A stretch of 64,000 bases of DNA from Chrysophaeum taylorii (taxonomy: Eukaryota > Sar > Pelagophyceae > Pelagomonadales > Pelagomonadaceae). This document shows, in pieces, positions 10,236 through 19,457 of this stretch. How positions within the stretch are numbered: position 1 is the first letter of the stretch; every line of letters starts with the position of its first letter. A model generated the notes under the pieces. It was not told the DNA's origin, searched no databases, and saw only the letters and a list, made by a program, of their open reading frames with translations. The translations under genes and the position numbers were made by a program. The stretch is taken from contig JAQMWT010000340.1 in the NCBI GenBank assembly GCA_029834535.1, forward strand, positions 62,001 to 126,000. Direction: 5' to 3'.

Positions 10236-10665
10236 TGACTGACTAACTAACTAACTAACTTCAGACCTCTCCCGAGCATGGGAGCCAGGCCGGAGCGGCA
10301 GGAGCCGGTACGGAATCACGGAGGAAACTCACGCAGTTGGGGCAGAGGCGAGGGACGAGGACGGACTTGTTGATGGTGGACCGCCACTGCGCGGTCTTGT
10401 GCGAGGTCGTGCAAAAGCGTCGCAGGCCGCGGACGTGCTGGTCCACGAACAATCGACCTGTCCGTCGCGCTCTGCCCAACCGAGCGAACCCCATGATTCC
10501 CAGCGCGGACTTTCCGGGTGCTAACCGGCCAGCGAGCCGCCTGACTTGCCCTCCATAAAGCCCTTGATGAGGACCGACACGGCCTCGCAGAAGTGTGCTT
10601 CGCGCGATAGCTGGATCTTTGTCGGCAAGAAGGTTCCGAGAGCAGGCGTGCCTTTTACAACACAC
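10236..10665 (-). mobile_element. 3' end of a LINE-like element, C-terminal coding part plus (GTTA)n tail
   Basis: On the minus strand an open frame of 134 codons ends in PAWLPCSGEV-stop and is followed at once by a (GTTA)n tract (10238-10260). The last roughly 120 bp recur at 63437-63558 with the same peptide ending (GPAWLPCPGEV), the same stop and the same tail. A protein C-terminus followed by a short tandem tail, truncated on the 5' side, is what non-LTR retrotransposons leave. The upstream part has no domain I can name, so the class is inferred. Confidence 0.5.
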
Positions 10666-11159
10666 GCGACGGTATTGTCTACTTGCACATCACAACGACC
10701 AGCACGCACATAAAAGCTGCATCTTGCATATAGCACTTGAACGACAGCGCTGTCGCGCTGTAGACCATGTTGTACATGCCATCAACTTGCCGCCCGTGTC
10801 GAACATCATCTGCTGCAAGTCGGCCTCGAAAACACACATGCTGAACTTGGCATCTTGGTTAGATCGAGTAAAGTGGAGCCTCGCATTTGCGCGCTCTGAG
10901 CTGCGACAGCGTACTCGGCGATCTCTCATAGTCGTTTACCTTCGTCTGGGCACGCGATTTCTTGTTTTCTTTCTCGGCGTCGTGGTCAACCGACGTCGGC
11001 GTGTTACCACCACGCTCCCGCTCGACCTGAGCGACGAAACCCGCATCGATACCGTGTTCGTTTCGAAGTCGAAGGACGCTCCGGAGTCTCAGTGCGACGC
11101 GCAGAACCGCTGAAAGCTTGATCACGGCGGGCCTTGTTTTGTCAGCGAACAGTATGTTT
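10666..11159. other. Degenerate sequence upstream of the LINE-like end
   Basis: Minus-strand frames continue in pieces (10521-10736 and 10690-10929) that overlap in different phases. This suggests a frameshifted continuation of the same retrotransposon protein. There is no recognisable motif and no complete gene. Confidence 0.35.
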
Positions 11160-11275
11160 GCTCTCTAAGAGTACAAGTTTAGTCAGCCAAGATACGGATT
11201 GACTAAACTTAAGTGACCAAACTTGTTGAGGGTTTACGGTGACCAAACATATATGGTGGTTGGAAACTTGACAAA
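11160..11275. repeat. Right cluster of TGACCAAACTT motifs
   Basis: TGACTAAACTT, TGACCAAACTT and TGACCAAACAT lie in minus orientation relative to the left cluster, with one plus copy (AAGTTTAGTCA). Opposite orientation at the two ends is the expected arrangement for subterminal repeats of a DNA transposon spanning about 8.8-11.3 kb. No clear terminal inverted repeat or target duplication was found. Confidence 0.55.
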
Positions 11276-11312
11276 TTCCTAATAATAACTCTTAACAACA
11301 AACTAACAATAA

Positions 11313-12179
11313 CTAGGCGACGACATGCACGTGAAAGAACTGGCGGGACTTGGCGTCGACATCCATGTTGATGAGGTCGTCGTCGGTGACGTAGGCGAGG
11401 TCGGCGAGGCGCTTGACGCCCATGCGCGCGAGGGACTCCTCGTACCGGGCGAGGTTGCGCTCGGCGAGCCAGAGGGCGAGCGGGCTCTTGGGCGTGCCCC
11501 GGCTCCGCTCCATGACCTCGGAGTAGGTCGTCTCGGAGAGAGGCTCCTCCTCTCTCTCGATTACGACCGGGGGTGGCTCGGAGGCGTCAAAATCGACGGA
11601 CCGTCGCACGTCGGTCGAGGGCGCTTCGTCGCTTTGATGGTAGTCCTCTGCTACCACCGGGAGCGGCAGGAGATTTGCGACCTCTAGGTCTCCGGCCGGC
11701 GTCCTCGGGGCGAGGTCGAGGTCGGTGATCCGCGTCGAGGGTTTCTCTCGCGGCCGACAGCTCTGGGAACGCGAGTGGACGCGGCTTTTTTTCGTGAACT
11801 TGCGTCGAAAGGCGTGCATGATCGACCGGCGCGGTACCGGAGGCTTCACGTCGAGCTGCGGCTCCTCGACCGGCGGCACAAAAATCTCCTCCTCCTCCTC
11901 CTCCTCCTCTACTGCGGGGGGCTCCTCGGGCACGTGAAGCTCGTGGACCGTGTCGCGCTCCTCGTAGCCCTCGTCGTGGTAAGTGTACCACTCGACGGGC
12001 TCAAAGTGCCGCAGCTCTTCGGTGGTGTTATTGTGCACATTCGCCGCCGCCGCCGCCGGAAATTCCAAGGGCACGTCCCGCGTGTCTAGCGAGCACAGGT
12101 GGTCGAACATGCAGCTGCAGCTCGCGGGCGCGGCGTCAGGTTGGCGCACGACAATCGCCCGACTCGCGTTCTCCTCCAT
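11313..12179 (-). CDS. SAM (sterile alpha motif) domain protein
   Basis: 288 aa. The first two thirds are low complexity: a run of glutamates near residue 95, proline-rich stretches, and a basic patch (HAFRRKFTKKSRVHSR). Residues about 225-285 form a SAM domain, with LALWLAERNLARYEESLARM, then GVKRLADLAYVTDDDLINM. SAM domains mediate protein-protein (sometimes RNA) interaction. The rest gives no functional clue, so the role is unknown. The ATG at 12177-12179 is preferred because the frame upstream is only the antisense of the LRR gene. It diverges from the LRR gene with about 66 bp between start codons. Confidence 0.75.
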   Translation of the reverse strand: MEENASRAIVVRQPDAAPASCSCMFDHLCSLDTRDVPLEFPAAAAANVHNNTTEELRHFEPVEWYTYHDEGYEERDTVHELHVPEEPPAVEEEEEEEEIFVPPVEEPQLDVKPPVPRRSIMHAFRRKFTKKSRVHSRSQSCRPREKPSTRITDLDLAPRTPAGDLEVANLLPLPVVAEDYHQSDEAPSTDVRRSVDFDASEPPPVVIEREEEPLSETTYSEVMERSRGTPKSPLALWLAERNLARYEESLARMGVKRLADLAYVTDDDLINMDVDAKSRQFFHVHVVA

Positions 12180-12245
12180 GTCTGCAACGCGACACAAATA
12201 CCACACGATGATACATTGCGGAAATACGGGCTGGATACGTTTCCG

Positions 12246-15200
12246 ATGATCTTTGGTGACACGACAGCCAGATATGTCGACACGGCGCGCCTCACTGGTC
12301 TCCTGTTGCCCCGGCAAGGCGACGAACAACCAATTGTTGTTAGGCGCCGCCGCCGCCGCCGCCACCACCACCACCACCACCAAAAGGACTCGTGGTGCCC
12401 CTTTCTGGCGCCGTCGGCGCGCCGACGGCCCTCTGACGACCACCCATCGTTCGTCGCGGCGCCGCCGCCGCCGCCGCCGCCGCATCAGCAGAGGCCCAGC
12501 AAGCGCGAGGCCCGCATCGCCCGCGCTCGCGAAATCACCGAAATCGTCCGCCGCAAGGAGGCCGAGGAGGCGGCGAGGCAGGCGCGGGCCCGCGCGGCGG
12601 CGGCGGCTTCGCGTTGCGACGCGGACGACGCGGCGTCCTCCTCCTCCGAGTCGACCGCGTCGCTGCGGGAATTGCTGTCGGACAGTAATATGGACGAGTT
12701 CGACGCGCCGACGCGTCCATTGGTCGACCACAGCGCCTCGGCGACATTTTGTTCGCGGATGCGCAACCAGCTCCACAAGAGCGCGCGGCGCGACGAGAAA
12801 GTCGCGCACAAGTCGGCGACTGCGGCCTACGTCGCGAATTGCCTGGAGTGCGCGGTGGTTCCCGAGCCGACCGTGGGCAAGCTCCTGGCGGGCGCCGAGG
12901 TCGACTTGAGGCACATGTCGATGGGCGACGGCGTCGCCCGGACGCTCGCGTCGGCGCTGCCGCTCGTCGATAATCCTCCGCGATGCCTCTCGCTCGCCGA
13001 CAACCGCCTCGGCGACGACGGGATCGCCGCGCTCGCCAGAGGCCTCGCAGGAACGGGAATCAAAACCCTGGACCTGAGTTCGAATGCGATCCAGCGCAAG
13101 GGCGTCCTCGCGCTCGCGGAGGCGCTTTCGCGCCCCGCGGTGCGCGCCGCGCTGACCGACCTCTCGCTCGAGAGGTGCGATATCGGCGGCCAGGGAATCG
13201 CCCAACTCGCCAACGCTCTCGGCGAGTCCTCGGCGTTGCGGCGCCTCAATGTGGCCCGGAACTACGTGGACGAGCCGGCGGCCGAGGCGCTCGCAGAATT
13301 GGTCAAAAATACCAGCGCCCTCGCCGAGCTACGAGCTTCTTGGGTCAACCTTCGGCGCCGCGCCGCGGGCGCCTTGGCCCTCGGCCTCGCCGACTCCAAG
13401 GTCAAGACGGCCGACTTGTCGTGGAACGCCTGGTACGTCGCCGACGACGACGACGCGGCGATCGCTGGGCTCGAAGTGCTGTTCGCGCGCGGCCCGCTCG
13501 CGCACCTCGATCTCTCGCACTCGAGAATAGGCGCCGTCGACGTCTCTCGCCTCGCCAAGGCTCTCGAACCCAACCGCCTCCTCAGAGGCCTCCACATGGA
13601 GGGCAACGCCGGCACCTGCAATGCCTACGGCTTCCTCGAGACGACGACGACGACGACGGTTCGGCCGAACGGTCGTCGTTGTTCGTCGACGAGCAACTGC
13701 TGGATCTGCGAGAAGTGGGTCGAGCACCGCTACCTGTTTTCCGCCGCCGCCGCCGCTGCTGACGTTGTCGTCCTCGAGCACACGACGGTCGCGCTGCGCG
13801 CGTCCTTCGACCACTTCACGCCGTACCCGATGGTCCGGAAGACCGGCCACCCAAACAGCAACCGCAAAAACGACGAAAGATCATCGTCGTCGAGTCTCGT
13901 CTACTTTGAGCTATGGCGCATGGTGCCGCCCGGATCGCACCAACACACGTTCGTCGTCGGCACGTCAGAGACGACGACAACAAATGGGAAAAGACGACGA
14001 CGACAACAACAGCCGAAAAACAAAGGACCGTCGACGGAGGAACGCGAGTGCATCGCCCAAAACGAACCTCGGTCGGCGTTGCGCGGAGACGTCGAGGGCT
14101 ACGCGCGAGTCAAGGCCGCGCTCGAGGCGTCACACCAGGTGCTCGAAGCGAACACGATCGAGGTGGTGCGGCCGCCGCAGAAAACGTCCTCCGAGTCGTC
14201 GTCGTCGTCCGCGCGGTGCTCGCCTCGCGACGTCCAGTCCCGCTCGAAAAGCAAGTGGACCGTCGAGGCGTCCGCTTTCGCTGCGTACCGCGCCGACTCG
14301 CCGCAGGTCGTTGGGCAGGCGTTCGACAACGACTACGCGGCGACCAACTTGGCCAAGGCCCTCGGCGCGGGCGAGGTCGAGGCGCGGGCCGTGCTGCGCG
14401 AGAACTACGGCGTGATCAAAAACGCCTTCCGCCAGTTCTCGCTCTCGTCCGTCGAGGTGTTCGCGATGGGCTGGAACGCCTTCACGGAGTTGGTGCTGAG
14501 TGCCGATCTCACCGAGAAGCAGCGGCTCGCGCGCGCCGACGTGGACATGACCTTCTTCACCTCGAGCCGCGTCGGCCCGCCGTCGCCCCGGAACACCAAA
14601 AAATCCCTCTGCCGCTTCCAATTCCTCGACGCGATCGTGAGGCTCGCGCTGAAGCGATGGCTCGGAACGGCCGACGCGGCGACGCCCGCCGCCGCGATGA
14701 ATAAGCTCGTCGCCGTCCTCGAGGCGATTCCGGGCGTCGAGAGCGCGGCGGACCTGCAGGCTTTCCACGACCGCGTCTGGACCGAGGACACCGACGCCAT
14801 CGTCCGAGACCGCCGCGACCTCCTCGCCGCGACCTACGACCGATTCTCGGGCAAGGAGGACAAGCCAGGCCAGCCCAAGCAGATGTCGCTCGCCGAGTGG
14901 ATGAGCTTCGCGGACTGGAGCGGCCTCAGCGCCGGACCACAGCAACAGACCGGCGGGGACGGGCTGGGCGTTGTCAGCGAGCGCGAGGCCAAGCAGGCCT
15001 TTTGTCGCGCGAGCACGACCGTCGCGGACGAGATGGCCACCGATTCCCACCGGAAGCTCCGGTACGTCGAGTTCGTGGAGGCCATCCTTCGCGTCGTCGA
15101 CGTCATCGCGAGGGCCCACCACTCCGAAGGCAATCTCGACGATCTCGACGACGATCTCGACGCGACAGCCATCACGCCGGCGGAGGTTTTGCGGTCGGTG

Positions 15201-15401
15201 CTCGAGGAGCGCGTCGGCGGGCGCCCCGCGCGCGCCGCGTCGCCGGACGACGACGACGACGCGGCGGCCAAGAAGAGCCGCGACGAGAGCGCGCGTTCCG
15301 GCGGCGAGTCACCCCCAAAGGTCAAGGTGGTCATCGGCGGCGGCCGCCGCCGCCGCCGCCGCCTCCTCAGGAAGGAGGGACGAGTCTCTACCGCGCAGTA
15401 G
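12246..15401 (+). CDS. Leucine-rich-repeat protein with a stramenopile-type C-terminal helical domain
   Basis: About 1051 aa from ATG 12246. The N-terminus is uncertain: ATG 12690 is a later option and the sequence before it is low complexity with Arg, His and Pro runs. Ribonuclease-inhibitor-like LRRs cover about residues 215-470, with repeats such as LSLADNRLGDDGIAALARGL and LDLSSNAIQRKGVLALAEAL. The last third (about 720-980) has two EF-hand-like helical blocks, including RENYGVIKNAFRQFSL and RFQFLDAIVRLALKRWL. This layout recurs in large LRR families of stramenopiles and ciliates. It is probably a scaffold, possibly flagellar, but that is inference. The 3' end is 19 bp from the ViaA-RavA stop. 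Confidence 0.8.
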   Translation: MIFGDTTARYVDTARLTGLLLPRQGDEQPIVVRRRRRRRHHHHHHQKDSWCPFLAPSARRRPSDDHPSFVAAPPPPPPPHQQRPSKREARIARAREITEIVRRKEAEEAARQARARAAAAASRCDADDAASSSSESTASLRELLSDSNMDEFDAPTRPLVDHSASATFCSRMRNQLHKSARRDEKVAHKSATAAYVANCLECAVVPEPTVGKLLAGAEVDLRHMSMGDGVARTLASALPLVDNPPRCLSLADNRLGDDGIAALARGLAGTGIKTLDLSSNAIQRKGVLALAEALSRPAVRAALTDLSLERCDIGGQGIAQLANALGESSALRRLNVARNYVDEPAAEALAELVKNTSALAELRASWVNLRRRAAGALALGLADSKVKTADLSWNAWYVADDDDAAIAGLEVLFARGPLAHLDLSHSRIGAVDVSRLAKALEPNRLLRGLHMEGNAGTCNAYGFLETTTTTTVRPNGRRCSSTSNCWICEKWVEHRYLFSAAAAAADVVVLEHTTVALRASFDHFTPYPMVRKTGHPNSNRKNDERSSSSSLVYFELWRMVPPGSHQHTFVVGTSETTTTNGKRRRRQQQPKNKGPSTEERECIAQNEPRSALRGDVEGYARVKAALEASHQVLEANTIEVVRPPQKTSSESSSSSARCSPRDVQSRSKSKWTVEASAFAAYRADSPQVVGQAFDNDYAATNLAKALGAGEVEARAVLRENYGVIKNAFRQFSLSSVEVFAMGWNAFTELVLSADLTEKQRLARADVDMTFFTSSRVGPPSPRNTKKSLCRFQFLDAIVRLALKRWLGTADAATPAAAMNKLVAVLEAIPGVESAADLQAFHDRVWTEDTDAIVRDRRDLLAATYDRFSGKEDKPGQPKQMSLAEWMSFADWSGLSAGPQQQTGGDGLGVVSEREAKQAFCRASTTVADEMATDSHRKLRYVEFVEAILRVVDVIARAHHSEGNLDDLDDDLDATAITPAEVLRSVLEERVGGRPARAASPDDDDDAAAKKSRDESARSGGESPPKVKVVIGGGRRRRRRLLRKEGRVSTAQ

Positions 15402-15420
15402 GTAGGTTAGGTAGGTAGTA

Positions 15421-18132
15421 TTATTGCGAAGACCGTGACCGGCGGCGGCGGCGCGCGGCCGTCCAGTCGCGGAATTCGGCCGCCGTGAGGCGCGCCTTGG
15501 CCTGCTTCTTCGACCACGAGAGGTCGAAGGGGACATCCTCCTCCTCCACCACGATCATGTCGTCGTCGTCGTCGTCGTCGTCGAATCCACCTTCCCCGAG
15601 GTTGGATAGGAGGTCGGCGGGGAGAGTATCTACTAGGTCGTCGGACACAGAAATTCTTGCCGTTCGGAGATCTATAGCGCACTTGAGGTAGTGGAGGAGG
15701 CGGGCGAGGCGGGCGTCGGCGAGAGGGGCGAGGCGCTGGCGGGCGCGGCGGAGGTCCGATGGGGCGAGGAGGGGGTGGGTCGCGTTCCGGAATTCGGAAA
15801 GGAGGCGGCGCATCTCGACGGCGGCGTCGGCGATCGCGTCTACGAGCGCGTCGATCTCGTCGAGGTTTGCAGCCAAAGCATCTTCGAGGAGGGGGAGAAA
15901 GGCGGGGTCGACGGGCGGGACGACGCGGTCGAAGAGCCAATCGTCGACCTGGGCGTGCGTCGCCGGGTTCGACCACAGCACGAATCTCGTCAGGAGGAGG
16001 TCGAGACCCGAGACCGTTCGCGCGCCGCGCGCCGCGGCCACTCGTCGGAGCATCTCCGCGCATCGCCGGAGCCTCCGGTCGGAGACGTGCTCGGCGTGGG
16101 TATCTCTCAAGTACCGTCTCGCGTCGCAGAGGAATGCCACCGCGAAGGCGGGCAGGTCCGCCCTCGAAAGTTCCGGAACCAGACGCGGCGGATTTTTCGT
16201 CGCCGCCGTTTCTACATCTTCTTCTTCTTCTTCCATCGTCAAGAGGTCGGGGAGCTTGTCGTCCGAGACGGGGGCCACGACGCGCCTGATCAAGAATCGA
16301 TCGTAGAGCGCGGTGTCGTCCTCGTCGGGGAGGGAGTTCGTAGCGGCCACGGCGGTCACGAGCTCGGCTCGTTTGAGTTCGGGTCCGTCCCACCACTTCC
16401 GCTCGTTCAGGAGCGCGAGGAGGGCGGGGAGGACGGTTTTGGCGCGGAATATTTCGTCGAAGAAGACGGCGGTCGCGCGCTGCGCGAAGATTCCGCCTCG
16501 TGCGCGACGGTACTCGTCGCGATCGAGTGCCGCGAGAGAGAGCGGACCGAAGACGTCGTCGGGCGTCGTGAATCGCGTCAGCGCGAGCTCGAAGGAGGGG
16601 CCACCGAGGACCGCGGCCAGGCGCCGGCAGAGCTCGCTCTTGGCGGTCCCGGGCGGTCCGCAGAACAGGACGTGCTCGCGCGATATCGCTCCTAGCACGA
16701 CGAGGCGCGCCTCGATTTCTCTGTCGACGAGACCTCGGCCGGCGAACTCGACCACGGCATCGAGGGAAAAATTCGACGATTCCGGCAAAGGCGGAAGCCG
16801 GTCCTCGGCCGCCCCCAATGCCGCGTCGAGGGGATCGTCGGGTTCCACCACCGCCGCCGCCCGCAGCAGGAGCGAGAGGTCGTCTCGTCGCGCGAGAAAC
16901 GTGCGAACCGGACCGTCGCAGAGACGCGCGAACGGCGTTCCCGGACGCGCGTTCTTGTAGGGGTCCGCGGGGGGCCGCGCGCGGCCCGCGAGGAGGCCCG
17001 TCACCCGGAGCCCGCGGTCCTCCCGCTCTTCCGACAGCGCTTCCATCGTCCCCTCGTCGACCGGCGCGACCTCGCCGTCGCTCACGATCACGACGTCGGC
17101 GTCGCGCCAACCCTCGCGGAGGTGTGCTATGGCTCGCCGGAGCGGTGCGGCGATGTCGGTGCCGCCCCCAAACGAGTGCTCGAGAAATCGCCCCAGCCGC
17201 GCCAGCGACGCCGCGTCAGAGACGCGGCAGTCCACCTCGGCCAGGTCGTGCGTCCCCGAGAACGCCATCACCTTGACCGGCCGACGCTGCCGGAGCGCGG
17301 CGCGCGTCGCCGCCAGCACGCAGGCCTTGCTGAGGGCCTCGCGGCTCCCCGCCATGCTGTGGGAGGTGTCGAGACACACGAGGATCGGACCCCCCGGCGT
17401 TCCTCGCCCTGCTTGGTCCGTTCCGCGGCTTTTCGTCGCCGGGTCGAGCCCCGTCAACAGCTTTCCGGCGACTTTGGCGCGCCACAATCCCTCCTTGCGC
17501 CGCCGCAGCGCCCTGTCCACCACCGCCGCCCGCACGGGGTCTCCCGACAACGCGTACCCATCAAAAACCTCGACAATACTATCGGACGAGAATCGCGCGC
17601 GAATCGAACTTACGTCTTCTTCTTCTTCTTCTTTTCTCGCGCGCCCGAGCGCATCGAAAACTTCGCGCAACTCGGCCAGATCAGACTCGAGCCTCCGGCT
17701 CAGCGCCTCGAGCTGCGATATGCCCGTGGGCCGCCACTTCCCCGACACCACGGCGGCCTCGCTCGCGAGCGCGTCGACGACCGACGACCCGAGCGCCCCC
17801 TCGACGACGCCGAGCGCCCGCGCCGTCTCCTCGGCGGCGGCGGCGCCGTCGTCAGACGACTCGCCGGCGGCCGCCACTAGTTTCAGCGCGCCGGGAACGA
17901 GCTTCGGGTACCGCTTCGTCAGCCGCGCGAGCCCCGCGAACCGGAGGGGCTCGTCCACCAGACAGCAGCTCGACTCGGGCACCAGCCCGTCGCCGAGGCA
18001 AACCCGCCAATCCTCGAGGGCGAGAGCGCGCGACCGAATCTGTCCGGGAGGGCACTTCTCGAGCGCCTTCCACACGCTCGGGTGCACCGACAACGCCGCG
18101 GCGGGACACAACCACCAAAACATCACCATCAT
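15421..18132 (-). CDS. ViaA-RavA fusion: VWA domain followed by MoxR-type AAA+ ATPase
   Basis: 903 aa from ATG 18132, chosen because it begins with a signal-like segment (MMVMFWWLCPAAALSV) and avoids the neighbouring gene; a longer frame reaches 18402. Residues about 248-390 are a VWA domain with intact MIDAS: DTSHS, T of GGGTD, and D of VSDGE. Residues about 470-680 are a RavA-like MoxR AAA+ core: Walker A GPPGTAKSE at 492-500, TRFTTPDDVFGPLS, Walker B AVFFDEIF at about 555, and LLNERKWWDG. In bacteria RavA and ViaA are separate partner proteins that act as a chaperone on metal and respiratory enzymes. Here both are on one chain with ViaA first. Organelle targeting is possible but unproven. 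An acidic Asp run lies near the C-terminus. Confidence 0.88.
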   Translation of the reverse strand: MMVMFWWLCPAAALSVHPSVWKALEKCPPGQIRSRALALEDWRVCLGDGLVPESSCCLVDEPLRFAGLARLTKRYPKLVPGALKLVAAAGESSDDGAAAAEETARALGVVEGALGSSVVDALASEAAVVSGKWRPTGISQLEALSRRLESDLAELREVFDALGRARKEEEEEDVSSIRARFSSDSIVEVFDGYALSGDPVRAAVVDRALRRRKEGLWRAKVAGKLLTGLDPATKSRGTDQAGRGTPGGPILVCLDTSHSMAGSREALSKACVLAATRAALRQRRPVKVMAFSGTHDLAEVDCRVSDAASLARLGRFLEHSFGGGTDIAAPLRRAIAHLREGWRDADVVIVSDGEVAPVDEGTMEALSEEREDRGLRVTGLLAGRARPPADPYKNARPGTPFARLCDGPVRTFLARRDDLSLLLRAAAVVEPDDPLDAALGAAEDRLPPLPESSNFSLDAVVEFAGRGLVDREIEARLVVLGAISREHVLFCGPPGTAKSELCRRLAAVLGGPSFELALTRFTTPDDVFGPLSLAALDRDEYRRARGGIFAQRATAVFFDEIFRAKTVLPALLALLNERKWWDGPELKRAELVTAVAATNSLPDEDDTALYDRFLIRRVVAPVSDDKLPDLLTMEEEEEDVETAATKNPPRLVPELSRADLPAFAVAFLCDARRYLRDTHAEHVSDRRLRRCAEMLRRVAAARGARTVSGLDLLLTRFVLWSNPATHAQVDDWLFDRVVPPVDPAFLPLLEDALAANLDEIDALVDAIADAAVEMRRLLSEFRNATHPLLAPSDLRRARQRLAPLADARLARLLHYLKCAIDLRTARISVSDDLVDTLPADLLSNLGEGGFDDDDDDDDMIVVEEEDVPFDLSWSKKQAKARLTAAEFRDWTAARRRRRSRSSQ

Positions 18133-18394
18133 CTTTCGTCCGCTATGCCTGACGTGGCGGCTATACCTTTTTTGTGAACTAAAACTAACTAACGAAAGGT
18201 TGGTCGGCGGAGAGTGACCATCAAGCTTGTCGTCCGTCGCCATGCGACGAGGAGACCGCGATGTGAACGAACTCGTCGATAACCTTCCGTCTTCGCCCCC
18301 CGGCCATACCACTGCGAACGTTCCGGCTGCCAACCGGCCCGCCCGGGAGGCGAAGAGGTGCCAACCTACGCCGGGAGGGCGGCTACCTTGACCC

Positions 18395-19411
18395 TCACAC
18401 AAACAATAGGTTGTGTGCCGTGTCCTGCCACTCGCCCTTGAAGTTGACGGAGATGGAGACGCGGTAGGAATCGAGGGGATCCTCGGCGGGGAGGACAGAA
18501 TGGACGAGCCAGCCGGGGAAGAGGACCAGGAGGTCGTCGGCTGGGGGGAGCTCGACGGTGGCGTGGAAGGGGGGAAAGGGGAGACCTGCCGTGTCGCGGT
18601 GGCCGGGGGAGGTGCCCCGGGGGTCGAAGAGCGCGAGCGCGCCCGATTTTGCGGGGACGTGGACGTAATAGACCCCGCCGACGAGGGAATCCTGGGTATT
18701 GTGGGGCTCGTGGCTGCTCGCCTGGGCGTGGACGGAGGCCCAGAGTACGCAGTCGGCGCGCAATGCCTTGGTCGGGTCCGGCGCGTCGTGACGACGCAGA
18801 AGATCCTCCGCGGCAGCCCGCGCCCTCCTGTGGATCTTGGCCCAGAGCGGACACGCTCTTAGAATTTCCAGATAGTCCCCAGCGTGGTGGAGCGCGGCCA
18901 TTTGCGCCCGGAAAAACGCGTGGTTACGCTCGGTCGGATCAACGCCGGGTATCTTTAGGTAGGCGGCGACGCTCGCGTCGTAGAGACATCGCCTCTCCGC
19001 GTCGGTCGCGCCGATCTTCCAGCGCCCTACGACCGTCGCGAACGGGACGACGACGTCGTCCGGGCGACGGACCGGTTTTTCCGCGGCCTCGAATGGCGGG
19101 CGCCACGCTGCCGTCGACGACACCTCGGGCGTGATCTCCGCCGCGAGCTGCGGGTATCCGGCCCTCACGTAGTTCTCGACGAGCGCGTCGCGGATGAAGG
19201 TGTCGCGGGGGTTGAGCTCGTGAGCGGCGAGCAAATTCAACCAACCCTTGTCGCCGTCGCCCGAGGCGCCCTCGTAAGTCGATGCGACATCGAGGTACGC
19301 CTCCGACGCCCGCTCTCGCTCCCGCGTCGGACCGACGACAGCGCGCGGAAACTCCCAACTACACTCCTCAGCCCCAGCTGCTGCAACAACCAGAAGAAGA
19401 AGAAGAAACAT
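18395..19411 (-). CDS. Putative secreted 2-oxoglutarate/Fe(II) oxygenase (phage-type 2OG-Fe(II)_Oxy_5 family)
   Basis: 338 aa with a strong signal peptide (MFLLLLLVVAAAGAEE). The N-terminal half is helical and possibly TPR-like. The C-terminal 120 residues read VLWASVHAQASSH, then SLVGGVYYVHVPAKSGAL, FDPRG, and LLVLFPGWLVHSVLP, ending in YRVSISVNF. This matches the double-stranded beta-helix family first seen in phage and marine microbes, with likely iron ligands His234 or His237, Asp263 and His304, and Arg317 for 2-oxoglutarate. The likely reaction is hydroxylation of a protein or small molecule in the secretory path or plastid; the substrate is unknown. It is tandem with DRC1 (46 bp) and with the fusion ATPase. 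Confidence 0.72.
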   Translation of the reverse strand: MFLLLLLVVAAAGAEECSWEFPRAVVGPTRERERASEAYLDVASTYEGASGDGDKGWLNLLAAHELNPRDTFIRDALVENYVRAGYPQLAAEITPEVSSTAAWRPPFEAAEKPVRRPDDVVVPFATVVGRWKIGATDAERRCLYDASVAAYLKIPGVDPTERNHAFFRAQMAALHHAGDYLEILRACPLWAKIHRRARAAAEDLLRRHDAPDPTKALRADCVLWASVHAQASSHEPHNTQDSLVGGVYYVHVPAKSGALALFDPRGTSPGHRDTAGLPFPPFHATVELPPADDLLVLFPGWLVHSVLPAEDPLDSYRVSISVNFKGEWQDTAHNLLFV

Positions 19412-19457
19412 CCACGTTTTTGGGTATTATTGCACGACCTGAACACCATATACCCTA

